Source: an uncultured Bacillota bacterium
Lineage (GTDB): Bacteria; Bacillota; Clostridia; Oscillospirales; Oscillospiraceae
Assembly (NCBI GenBank): GCA_947383275.1
Contig: CANDCW010000048.1
Location: 1-20,209, forward strand
Direction of reading: 5' to 3'
DNA length: 20,209 bases
Shown: one piece after another, positions 4,952-12,435 of the stretch
How the letters are laid out: every line of letters starts with the position of its first letter
How positions within the stretch are numbered: the stretch's first letter is position 1
The notes under the pieces: model-generated
What the model saw: only the letters and a program-made list of their open reading frames with translations
The model's database searches: none
What the model was told of the DNA's origin: nothing
Translations under genes and position numbers: made by a program

Positions 4952-7282
4952 TCATTTTAGCTTGTTATCGATCCCCATAAACTTCAAAACATCCTTGTGG
5001 GGCATAATTGGCGTGTACATCTGGATATAGGCCCTCCCAATTGCCCCGGTAAACAGGATATGCTTCGCGCGATTGCAGGCATAGCCCGATTCACTATATT
5101 GATCCGCAGAAATACCAGGGTACTGTTCAATATAGTAAATTTTTTTGATATGGTGGTTCTTTGCGTTTTTCGAGCACATTTCACACGGGCTTGACGTGGT
5201 AAACAGGCATCCGTCCGGCACAAGTTCCGGTACCTTTGTCAACGCTTTTTCCTCCCCGTGCATGGCCCGTGACCGCATGGGCTGCCTGTCATCCCGGTGG
5301 ATATCCTTAAAGCAGTAGCTCCAGGGCAGGCCGCACAGCAGTTCTCCCAGCCGCTGCCGGTCGTCTCCCCTGTTTTTTTCAAAGATCCGCCCTAACCGGT
5401 TGCGAAACCCTTTATCTTCCAGCTCGTACTTTGAATACGCGGGCAAATCCAGCTCTTTTTGAATATCCAGCATGTTCTTTCGCGCGCAGGATATATCACA
5501 GTCCGGAACATCGTTCCAGCCAACCGAAAGGATATTGTACTCCGCATCCGTCACTACCGCGCCTACCTGCCGGGAGAGGCAGCCGGAGTTGGCCTTCGCG
5601 GCAAAGGCGGTCTGCATGCACCGCTCGATGGGGGTGGGCAGGAGCAGTCCCGGATACATAATCAGGCTCACGCTCCGGACAATCTCCCACCGCAGCTCCA
5701 TGTTTTTTGCCGCCGAGTTATGATTGTTGGAAATAAATACGTCCGCGTTTTGGATGGCCGATCCCACATCCTGAAGGACAAACTGCTGAAGCCCGCTTTC
5801 ATAGGCTTCCTTCCGGACCTTATCCACGACATGCCCGCTGCCCTGCTGGCCGTCAATGATTCTCGCGAACTCCAGCTCATCCTCGTCCAGCAGCCCCCGC
5901 TTGGCCTCGTTTCTGTAGTCCTCATAGATTCTCGCGCCATGATTGGAAAACTCATTCCAGTCGATAATGCGGATATCCTGCATATTCAACTTCTTTTTGC
6001 TGCCGCTGATGAGCCGCTGCTCCCTTATGCGGTCGTCCGCCGAGATGGCGAACAGATAGAATGCCGAGTACCTCTCCCGCAGGTAGGTGGACTCCAGCAC
6101 GCTTTTGATGGAGTCGATGACAATGCGGGTGGGCCTTGCATAGGAGCGGTCAAAGGGATGGCGGAAGGACTTGATAAACTGATTAATCCTCCGGGGGATG
6201 GTAAAGGCGTTGTCTCCGATGCGGTCGGCCTGCGCCGGCGTTATATCGCTCCCATCGCAGAAGCTTACATCCCCATAGCGGCGGATGCTGTTTCCATATT
6301 TCTGGAACAGTTCAGTGAACAGGGAGGAGTCGCGCTGGGCAATCAACCGGTGTATTATGTCGCCCAGTGTCGGGATAATATTGTGCACCAGCATGTACTC
6401 ATAGAACATGGGGGTATCGGCATCGCCGGACTCTGTCCGCCCCATGAGAAAATTCCCGATCTCCCCCAGCTTTCCCCTCACAGCGGCGCCATCGCAGCCG
6501 TTCAGGTTTTTCTCCCACCACATGGAGGCCAGCCGTCCCGATACCATCTCCATCAGCTCGTCTACCGCTTTCAGAATTTGGGTCCGGTCCTGATAATGCT
6601 CCGGTTTATCCGCTACATCGTACAATTCCTTGAACAGATCACGAACCCCCTTCATAGCATCATTGGAAATCTCCAAAGAAGCTCCGCTGCCGGTCATATC
6701 GCCCGAAATATCCTTCCAGAGGTCCGGCCACTGAGTCAAGGCTTCCGCCACGGCAGCCTCTCCGCACTGCTGAATCAACGTTTTTACCAAGTCCGCCTGC
6801 TTCTCCATCTGGGGGTAAGCAAAGTTCTTTTCGCTCAGCTCCCTCAGCGTTTCCCCGGTTCCATCCATCAGTTCCTTTTGAAACACATCGGGGTCGTGTT
6901 TCTCGCCGCCCCAGTCCGGGTGAACCGCTACAACTTCCTGGCAAAACTGTTCCAGCCTGTCAAGCAGGAAAGACACAATCACCGTTCTCACCCGGATTAC
7001 GTCAAACCGGAGCCAGTGATGGAAAGCATACCGCAGCAAAATCCGCTGGTCCCTCTTTGCGTCGCTTTCAAGCCCATCCTCCTTGCTGACTCCTGGCTTC
7101 AGGTCCTGGGTGCCCACCGAAACGTAGGGCAATTCCAGTTCCCCATAGGTCGAACCGAAAATTTCAGCCGCCTCGGAACAGCCCGACCCCACCCGTCCGG
7201 TCAGGCCAATCAGGATAAACTCCTCGTGCTGTTTGAGCAGTTCGGTGATATATTTCCGCTGATGATTCATCTCAATTTCCAT
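4952..7282 (-). CDS. AvcD-like P-loop / deoxycytidylate deaminase fusion, putative anti-phage nucleotide deaminase
   Basis: 776 aa from ATG at 7282 (AAAGGGG at 7292-7298 is 8-9 bases upstream; an in-frame TTG at 7300 is less likely). Numbering here counts from that TTG. Residues about 27-60 are a P-loop (GLTGRVGSGCSE, 32-43) with Cys where Walker A normally has Lys. Residues 100-385 are a helical insert I cannot assign. Residues 388-530 (RIVIDSIKS, LRERYSAFYLFAIS, NADVFISN) resemble the kinase-like half of AvcD. Residues 558-760 are a zinc cytidine/dCMP deaminase (PF00383) with CLSRQVGAV, HGE (H681, catalytic E683) and PCEMC (C706, C709). AvcD proteins deaminate dCTP/dCMP to starve phage of nucleotides and naturally lack the Walker A Lys. 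This one is about 250 residues longer than typical AvcD. It is the second gene of an operon, 25 bases behind the Dcd-like gene. Confidence 0.8.
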   Translation of the reverse strand: MEIEMNHQRKYITELLKQHEEFILIGLTGRVGSGCSEAAEIFGSTYGELELPYVSVGTQDLKPGVSKEDGLESDAKRDQRILLRYAFHHWLRFDVIRVRTVIVSFLLDRLEQFCQEVVAVHPDWGGEKHDPDVFQKELMDGTGETLRELSEKNFAYPQMEKQADLVKTLIQQCGEAAVAEALTQWPDLWKDISGDMTGSGASLEISNDAMKGVRDLFKELYDVADKPEHYQDRTQILKAVDELMEMVSGRLASMWWEKNLNGCDGAAVRGKLGEIGNFLMGRTESGDADTPMFYEYMLVHNIIPTLGDIIHRLIAQRDSSLFTELFQKYGNSIRRYGDVSFCDGSDITPAQADRIGDNAFTIPRRINQFIKSFRHPFDRSYARPTRIVIDSIKSVLESTYLRERYSAFYLFAISADDRIREQRLISGSKKKLNMQDIRIIDWNEFSNHGARIYEDYRNEAKRGLLDEDELEFARIIDGQQGSGHVVDKVRKEAYESGLQQFVLQDVGSAIQNADVFISNNHNSAAKNMELRWEIVRSVSLIMYPGLLLPTPIERCMQTAFAAKANSGCLSRQVGAVVTDAEYNILSVGWNDVPDCDISCARKNMLDIQKELDLPAYSKYELEDKGFRNRLGRIFEKNRGDDRQRLGELLCGLPWSYCFKDIHRDDRQPMRSRAMHGEEKALTKVPELVPDGCLFTTSSPCEMCSKNAKNHHIKKIYYIEQYPGISADQYSESGYACNRAKHILFTGAIGRAYIQMYTPIMPHKDVLKFMGIDNKLK

Positions 7283-7307
7283 CTCGCAGTCCCCTTTCAA
7301 GCGTCAT

Positions 7308-8219
7308 TTAAGGAACGGGAATCAGGTCTCGAAACTCCTTTAGTTTTTTCAGCTTGTCAACCACCCAGCTTTCGAGTTCCTCTGGGATCATTCCCAGCGC
7401 GTACAGCACCACAAACATCAGCGCGAGGACAAACACCCAGTGCTTTCTGGCCCAGCCCAAGAGAACGGTAAGCCAATTTTCCTTCACAATATACTGGGCA
7501 AATGGGTTTGGGCGGTCCGCTGAGCCGAGGCCGTTCAGGACCTTGGAAACCTCCGGCCAGGATTCCAGCGTGATGATCTCATCTGTAACATACTTAAAAA
7601 AGTCATCTGTAAATCTTCGGCGGCGGAAGTGGAGGAAGCGGTTGAGTATTGCTTTAATCCCGGGACGTGCAGAATACCGTTTGCTTTGCAAAAGGTCCAG
7701 ACGCATCCCCTTGAAATTCGGATCCGGCCGCGCCTCCTCTGTAACCGGCGCGTGCAGGTAGTGAAAGGACACCGTGGCCAGCGAATCCCCCCTTGTGTTC
7801 GGGCCCCGGTCCCGGCCCACGCCAATCTTAATCGCCTTATTTGTCGGATTGCTCAGGGCAATCAGCAGGGCGCCCTTCCAGTTTGGGTCAATGCTGGTGC
7901 TGACATGGCCGAACCCGTCCGCCACTTTCGACACCCGCGACACCACATAGCCCGCCATATCTGGAGGAACCGAAAAATACTCGTTGCTGACCACCAAAAC
8001 GGTATCCTTTGCCCTCACCTTGATGTAGAGGGACGTATCCTTCGCCTGGTACACCGTCTCCAGCATCCCAAGCTTGGTGGACATGGCAATCATGGTCGGT
8101 GTAATATCGTAGGAGGCCAGCTTCAGGTCAACGGTTTGATTGAAGGGTTCGATCTTCAGTCCGTTTGCCTCCTGGCGCTCCCGGATGTAGTCTTGTTTTC
8201 CCAGTTGGCCGGTTTTCAT
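7308..8219 (-). CDS. Membrane-anchored Dcd/dUTPase-fold protein, probably catalytically degenerate
   Basis: 303 aa, ATG at 8219 behind AAAGGGGGG. Residues 20-160 follow the dCTP deaminase/trimeric dUTPase fold: IEPFNQTVDLKL at 23-34, EYFSVPPDMAGYVVSRVS at 80-97, SIDPNWKG at 109-116, ALSNPTN at 121-127, and LATVSFHYL at 147-155. Aligned by eye to E. coli Dcd, the catalytic Glu of the VLEFYN strand is Ala (A121), and the Arg after GRSS (R115 in E. coli) is also replaced; the Asp of IDP is kept. A basic stretch (FRRRRF, 198-203) is followed by a single membrane span (about 261-279) and an amphipathic C-terminus, so the fold domain is probably cytoplasmic and membrane-tethered. It is the first gene of the cassette. 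I infer nucleotide binding or sensing rather than deamination; a weak dUTPase activity cannot be excluded. Confidence 0.72.
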   Translation of the reverse strand: MKTGQLGKQDYIRERQEANGLKIEPFNQTVDLKLASYDITPTMIAMSTKLGMLETVYQAKDTSLYIKVRAKDTVLVVSNEYFSVPPDMAGYVVSRVSKVADGFGHVSTSIDPNWKGALLIALSNPTNKAIKIGVGRDRGPNTRGDSLATVSFHYLHAPVTEEARPDPNFKGMRLDLLQSKRYSARPGIKAILNRFLHFRRRRFTDDFFKYVTDEIITLESWPEVSKVLNGLGSADRPNPFAQYIVKENWLTVLLGWARKHWVFVLALMFVVLYALGMIPEELESWVVDKLKKLKEFRDLIPVP

Positions 8220-8243
8220 TGCGGTCCCCCCTTTTTCGACTAT

Positions 8244-8272
8244 ATTATTCTATTCGGATCAAAATATTCCAA
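8244..8272 (-). promoter_or_regulatory. Predicted promoter of the defence-like cassette
   Basis: On the - strand TTGGAA (8272-8267), 17-base spacer and AATAAT (8249-8244). The start would fall near 8237, leaving a very short leader with the ribosome site. It lies in an AT-rich island within GC-rich surroundings. Confidence 0.5.
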
Positions 8273-8432
8273 GATAAGGGGAAAATGAAAATTTTCTGCC
8301 ATAATGGCCAATGTGCCCAAAACAGCCCTGTTTTTTCCGGCCTGTTTGCAGGATTTCATTCATATTCGGCCTTTTATAGCAGGCTTCCATATTGGGGGAA
8401 TCCGCATTCCATCCAAGCCGCTTGGTTCCATA
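8273..8432. other. Palindrome-rich intergenic stretch upstream of the defence-like cassette
   Basis: No gene is visible. Five short inverted repeats are packed into 145 bases: GAAAAT/ATTTTC (8281-8296), AAAACAG/CTGTTTT (8319-8334), CCTG/CAGG (8341-8352), GGAAT/ATTCC (8397-8410) and CCAAGC/GCTTGG (8413-8425). On the - strand a TATAAA occurs near 8380 without a convincing -35. The density of dyads suggests structured RNA or protein-binding sites; no function can be assigned. Confidence 0.4.
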
Positions 8433-8470
8433 TAAAAATCCCGCCCCCTTATCATTCTAAAGGGGGCGGG
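8433..8470 (-). terminator. Intrinsic terminator of the M20 amidohydrolase gene
   Basis: An 11-bp perfect stem (CCCGCCCCCTT 8440-8450 with AAGGGGGCGGG 8460-8470) with a 9-base loop. Read on the - strand it is followed by ATTTTTATA. It begins 36 bases after the M20 stop codon and insulates the defence-like cassette from it. Confidence 0.88.
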
Positions 8471-8505
8471 AACCATACCGGCGGCAGTATCGATAAAAAC
8501 CAGAT

Positions 8506-9687
8506 TCAACTTCTTCCAAGGGCGTTGATAATATACTGAGTCAATACGCCGGTGCCAGTCAGCAAGCTTTTGGTATCAAAGATATTTTCCCCCCGATGCA
8601 GGCCGATCTGGGTCTGGGGGTCCTCATTCGCGGAACCTACGAAGAACTGGCAGCCCCGGCTATAGTCCAGAAATACGGAAAAATCGTCCGAACCCATACT
8701 GGGGAACGGTTCCCACACCGTATGCCCCGGGCCCAGCACCTGGTCCGCAGCCGCAGAGATGGCGTCCACAATTTCCCCGTCATTGATCACCGGAGGAATT
8801 CCATTGGTAAATTCCACCGTACCCTCCGCGCGCATACCGCGGCATAGGCACTGCGTGATACGCCGAATGGCCTGCTGATTCTGCTGGCGGGTATCCGGAT
8901 AGAGGCTGCGCAGCGTCCCGGTCAACACAACCTCGTCCGGAATGACATTTGATGCCGTACCGCCGTGGACAGTGCCAAAGGTCAGCACAGCGGGCTTCGC
9001 GGGCATGGTTTCCCGGGAAATCACCGTCTGCAGCTGGGCAATCAGGCAGGCGCTTACCACAATGGGGTCCACACAGCGATGGGGATAAGCGCCATGCCCT
9101 CCCACCCCCTTCACCGTAATTTTGAAGTGGTCGCTGGCGGCTTGTGCCGGGCCCTTCAACAGGGAGATCTTCCCCGCCGGTACGGCGGGATGCACATGAA
9201 GCCCCACCACAATGTCATTTTTCGGCAGAAAATCCATCAGCCCGGCATTCACCATCGCGTAGGCCCCGCTGCCCCCCTCCTCAGCGGGCTGGATTACAAT
9301 GCGGGCATTGCCCGCCAGCTGTTCCCGGCGCTCATTCAGCAATTTTGCGCAATAGACTGCGATTACCGCATGGATGTCGTGCCCGCAGGAGTGGCTCACG
9401 CCCTCCCGCTCCGAAGAAAAGGGCAGGCCTGTCCTCTCCTGAATGGGGAGCGCGTCCATGTCGTTTCGAATGCAGATGGTGGGGCCCGGGCGGGCGCCTT
9501 GAATCAACGCGCTCACCCCGGTTTCCATGTCCAGCGGCTCCAGCTGCACGCCAAACTCCTCCAGTTTTTCTTTGAGGAACCTGGTCGTTTCATATTCCTG
9601 AAAGCTCAATTCTGGATTCCGGTGCAAATATGTCCGGTCCGCAATGATGTCCGGTTCCAATGCTTTGATCTCGTTCCATAAATCCAT
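8506..9687 (-). CDS. M20 family metallo-amidohydrolase (hippurate / N-acyl amino acid hydrolase type)
   Basis: 393 aa, the usual length for M20D amidohydrolases. ATG 9687 follows GAAAGGAGAA. Metal ligands and catalytic residues are visible: C101 and H103 in SCGHDIHA, E136/E137 in PAEEGGSGA, H164 in GLHVHP, and H364 in LHRGENIF near the C-terminus; GVGGHGAYPH (194-203) marks the dimerisation (lid) domain. No signal peptide, so cytoplasmic. These enzymes remove acyl groups from N-acyl amino acids or cleave related amides. It is divergent from a LysR regulator gene (138 bases apart) and is probably controlled by it. It likely acts on material delivered by the Opp-type transporter further along, but the substrate is unknown. 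Confidence 0.9.
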   Translation of the reverse strand: MDLWNEIKALEPDIIADRTYLHRNPELSFQEYETTRFLKEKLEEFGVQLEPLDMETGVSALIQGARPGPTICIRNDMDALPIQERTGLPFSSEREGVSHSCGHDIHAVIAVYCAKLLNERREQLAGNARIVIQPAEEGGSGAYAMVNAGLMDFLPKNDIVVGLHVHPAVPAGKISLLKGPAQAASDHFKITVKGVGGHGAYPHRCVDPIVVSACLIAQLQTVISRETMPAKPAVLTFGTVHGGTASNVIPDEVVLTGTLRSLYPDTRQQNQQAIRRITQCLCRGMRAEGTVEFTNGIPPVINDGEIVDAISAAADQVLGPGHTVWEPFPSMGSDDFSVFLDYSRGCQFFVGSANEDPQTQIGLHRGENIFDTKSLLTGTGVLTQYIINALGRS

Positions 9688-9731
9688 ATGCCCGTTCTCC
9701 TTTCAATCCGGTGGTTTAATATTTTGCAGTA

Positions 9732-9766
9732 CCTTGTTATTTGTTTAAAAAAGCAGTATAATAAGG
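9732..9766 (+). promoter_or_regulatory. lysR-type gene promoter with an overlapping inverted repeat
   Basis: TTGTTA (9734-9739), 17-base spacer and a perfect TATAAT (9757-9762) directed at the LysR gene. CCTTGTTAT (9732-9740) and ATAATAAGG (9758-9766) form an imperfect inverted repeat (one mismatch) that covers both -35 and -10, a plausible site for autoregulation or for control of the divergent M20 gene. Confidence 0.7.
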
Positions 9767-9824
9767 GAGAATTAATTCACACCGCATATTGATATCGTCC
9801 TACTGTACACGGGGAGAAAGTGCC

Positions 9825-10781
9825 ATGACATTAAACCAGCTTGAGTATGTAATTAAGGTCGCCGAGGCGGGCTCCATCAATAAAGCAGCCAGCCAGCTTT
9901 TTGTATCTCAGTCCGTACTCTCAACCTCCATCAAAAATCTTGAAAGCGAGCTGGGGAGGAGTCTTTTTATCCGCACCACCAAGGGCATCAGGCCCACTCC
10001 TTTTGGAAAGGCGTTCATCTCGTATATCACGCCAATCGGGCATCAGCTCGCCCAGCTTGACAACTTTTTGTATCAGAGGGGCTGGAATTCAGATCAGAGC
10101 CTGTCCATCGTATCCACCGGCTTCAACTTTCTGAACCGGATTTTACAGATTATACGGGAGAAGCATCCCAACGAGCGCATCCATTTCAATCTGCACGAGA
10201 ATTCCAGCATCATTATTATGGAGGAGCTGTCACACAATATATCGGATATTGGGCTGACCTGCGTCTATGACCTTCACCTACCCGCCTATAGGGCGCAGCT
10301 GAAAGCGCGGCATCTGGAATTCCATAAGCTGACCGAGATGGGGCTGTGCGTCATGGTGGGCCCTCAAAACCCCCTCTATTTTCGCCAGGAGGACTGGATT
10401 ACCCCGGACATGCTCGCCCCCTTTCCCTCAGCGATGTACGGCTACATGGACGCAGGCCCGTTTCCCTCTCTCAGCAAGCGGATTGGCCTGCAAAGCCGCG
10501 GCCATATCTATGCGGACTCCAGAGCGGCGTTATATGAAGCCGTATCCTTCTCCGATGCGTACTATCTCAATTCAGACTACCGGCACTGTCCCATTTTTAC
10601 CGAGTGCCCGGAGGTGGAATATCTTCCCAGAAGATGGCTCTCAATCAAGGACTGCCCGGTCAGAAACAATTTGGGCTGGATATCCCGGATTGGAGAGGCG
10701 CTCACTCCCTTGCAGGAAGAGCTTGTAACGCTGTTTCAAGAGCTGCTGGTCCCCCGTGAGGAGACCACGCCCCCCGCGTGA
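9825..10781 (+). CDS. LysR-family transcriptional regulator
   Basis: 318 aa. ATG 9825 (MTLNQLEYV) is chosen over an upstream in-frame ATG at 9789 because GGGGAGAAAG (9811-9820) precedes it and because LysR proteins begin this way. Residues 1-60 are the winged helix-turn-helix (INKAASQLFVSQSVLSTSI, then LESELGRSLFIRT and PTPFG), and about 90-300 the periplasmic-binding-like effector domain. It is divergent from the M20 gene and convergent with, and overlapping by 46 bp, the D-aminoacylase gene. By the usual LysR arrangement it should regulate the divergent M20 gene and itself, and perhaps the transporter operon. The effector is not predictable. Confidence 0.93.
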   Translation: MTLNQLEYVIKVAEAGSINKAASQLFVSQSVLSTSIKNLESELGRSLFIRTTKGIRPTPFGKAFISYITPIGHQLAQLDNFLYQRGWNSDQSLSIVSTGFNFLNRILQIIREKHPNERIHFNLHENSSIIIMEELSHNISDIGLTCVYDLHLPAYRAQLKARHLEFHKLTEMGLCVMVGPQNPLYFRQEDWITPDMLAPFPSAMYGYMDAGPFPSLSKRIGLQSRGHIYADSRAALYEAVSFSDAYYLNSDYRHCPIFTECPEVEYLPRRWLSIKDCPVRNNLGWISRIGEALTPLQEELVTLFQELLVPREETTPPA

Positions 10782-12340
10782 ATGGGGCGGAACACCCCGT
10801 CCTCCACAGCAAGCCTGCCCTGAATGACCACATACCGCACCCCGTTCGGAGCCCGGTTAGGCTGGGCAAAGTCTCCGTTCTCCCGAATCGCCTTCGGATC
10901 AAACACCGTAAGGTCCGCCCCGCGCCCTTCCCGCAGCACGCCAAGGCCGGAAAGGCCAAATTGCGCGGCCGGCACGGCGGTCACCTTCTTCACCCCTTCT
11001 TCCAGGGAGAAAAGCTTTTGTTCCAGAACGTAGTGCTGGAACCACCGGGGAAACGCGCCGTAATTGCGCGGATGGGGCTTCCCCGCGGCCGTAGGGCCGG
11101 TGTAGTTCCTGGCAAAGGCGTCTGTTCCTATGGAACACAGCGGGTCGCGCATGAAGCTCAGCAGATCCTTCTCGCCCAGGGCGTGGTAGACAATGCTCCC
11201 CTGTCCTTTGGTCCGGCACAGCAGCCGGCACAATACTTCCGCCTCGTCAAGCCCCGCGCCCCGCACAATAGAGGCAATGGTCTTTCCCTCCAGCTCCTTG
11301 GGCCCGGCGGTAAGCACAATGTTCTCCTCGCCGCAGGACAGCAGCAGGTTGTCCCAGTCCCCCTCCCGCAACCGTTCCCGGCACTGCGCCAGGGTATCCG
11401 CCGCCAGCAGGTGCGAACGTTCAAACCCCTTCTCCAGAAGCTCGGGGGGCAGCAGCGTGCGCAGCCCGCAGGAGCCGGCCGTATAGGGGTAGACGTCGAA
11501 AGAAATATCCACCCCCCGGTTTTGCGCCGCATGAATCAGTTCCAGGCACTGTTCCGCCTTTCCGTGGTTTTTCCGTCCGGAGACCTTCAAATGGGAGATG
11601 TGCCCCCGGCAGCCGCTGGCCTGGGCAATTTTGACAACCTCCCCAATCGCTTCCAGCACATGGTCGCCCTCGTTTCGCATATGGGAGTTATAAATTCCTC
11701 CCAGAGGGGCCATGGCCCGGCACAGTTCAATCAATTCCTCCCGGGACGCGCATTGGCTGGGGTAGTAGGTCAGCCCTGTTGACAGTCCGAACGCTCCTGC
11801 CGCCACGCTCTCTGCCAGCATCCCTTTCATCTCATCCAGCTCCGCCCTGGTGGCAGGCCGGTTTTGATAGCCCACCGCGTGGACGCGCAGATTGCTGTTT
11901 CCCACAAAGAGCGCCATATTGGTGGAGTTGCCCTGCCGGTTAATGCGGCTGGCATACTCCGCGAAGGATACGGCCCGCAGCGGTTCCCCCCCAGGCAGCC
12001 GATATTCCCGCCGCTTGCGGAATTCCTCCAAATGCCCGGTTCCAACAGGGGCCGGGCTGTCTCCGCACAGGCCGCAGACATCTGTCGTCACCCCCTGCAT
12101 CACCTTTCCACAGGCATCAGGAACGTCCTGCGCATACATATCCGTGTGGCAGTGGGCGTCGATAAACCCCGGGCAGACCGCCAGCCCTTCCGCCGGGAGC
12201 ACCCTGTCCCCCTCTCTGGGGGACAGGCCCGGCCTGATTTGCTCGATTTGTCCATTCTCAATCCTGACATCGGCCCGCACAGCCCCGCCGCCCGTTCCGT
12301 CGATGACAGTACCGCCTTGTATCAGCAGCGCCTGCTCCAT
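10736..12340 (-). CDS. N-acyl-D-amino-acid deacylase (D-aminoacylase) family amidohydrolase
   Basis: 534 aa. ATG 12340 (MEQALLIQGG) follows AAAGGAGAA; the longer in-frame start at 12379 has no such site. Amidohydrolase-superfamily metal ligands are clear: H63 and H65 in PGFIDAHCHTD, a Cys (C89 or C92) in DVCGLCGD, H220 in NSHMRNEGD, H250 in HISHLK, and D407 in IGTDAFA. H220 and H250 match the numbering of characterised D-aminoacylase. The small beta-sandwich at both ends (residues 1-57, 470-520) completes the fold. Such enzymes hydrolyse N-acyl-D-amino acids in the cytoplasm; some relatives act on D-glutamate, D-aspartate or dipeptide derivatives. It is the last gene of the Opp operon; its 3' end runs 46 bp into the convergent LysR gene, and no terminator is visible. 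Confidence 0.9.
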   Translation of the reverse strand: MEQALLIQGGTVIDGTGGGAVRADVRIENGQIEQIRPGLSPREGDRVLPAEGLAVCPGFIDAHCHTDMYAQDVPDACGKVMQGVTTDVCGLCGDSPAPVGTGHLEEFRKRREYRLPGGEPLRAVSFAEYASRINRQGNSTNMALFVGNSNLRVHAVGYQNRPATRAELDEMKGMLAESVAAGAFGLSTGLTYYPSQCASREELIELCRAMAPLGGIYNSHMRNEGDHVLEAIGEVVKIAQASGCRGHISHLKVSGRKNHGKAEQCLELIHAAQNRGVDISFDVYPYTAGSCGLRTLLPPELLEKGFERSHLLAADTLAQCRERLREGDWDNLLLSCGEENIVLTAGPKELEGKTIASIVRGAGLDEAEVLCRLLCRTKGQGSIVYHALGEKDLLSFMRDPLCSIGTDAFARNYTGPTAAGKPHPRNYGAFPRWFQHYVLEQKLFSLEEGVKKVTAVPAAQFGLSGLGVLREGRGADLTVFDPKAIRENGDFAQPNRAPNGVRYVVIQGRLAVEDGVFRPIHAGGVVSSRGTSSS

Positions 12341-12376
12341 ATACCGATTCTCCTTTGCACAAATAGAAATGATGAA

Positions 12377-12425
12377 CAAGCTCTGTTTTTTCAGGAAGTT
12401 ATTCCCAACGAAAAAACAGAGCTTG
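12377..12425. repeat. 16-bp perfect inverted repeat between ATC-hydrolase-like and D-aminoacylase genes
   Basis: CAAGCTCTGTTTTTTC (12377-12392) and its exact reverse complement (12410-12425) flank a 17-base spacer. Read on either strand the T run is in the 5' arm and the A run in the 3' arm, opposite to an intrinsic terminator. It lies between stop 12436 and start 12340 within the operon, so it may be an RNA stability or processing hairpin, or a remnant of an inserted element. Confidence 0.8.
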
Positions 12426-12435
12426 CCTGATGTTT

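Noticed and set aside
7283..7300. TTG start at 7300 for the deaminase gene
   Set aside because: The AAAGGGG site lies inside this extension and is correctly spaced for ATG 7282.
5459..7471. 670-codon open frame on the + strand
   Set aside because: It is antisense to the deaminase fusion and reads as low-plausibility Leu/His/Gln/Pro-rich sequence without motifs; the - strand frame has clear domain signatures.
8319..8338. + strand intrinsic terminator (AAAACAG/CTGTTTT plus T run)
   Set aside because: AT-rich weak stem with a two-base loop, and no + strand gene precedes it; kept only as one of the palindromes.
12377..12425. Intrinsic terminator between the ATC-hydrolase-like gene and D-aminoacylase gene
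   Set aside because: The T run is in the 5' arm and the A run in the 3' arm on both strands, so there is no U tract after the stem.
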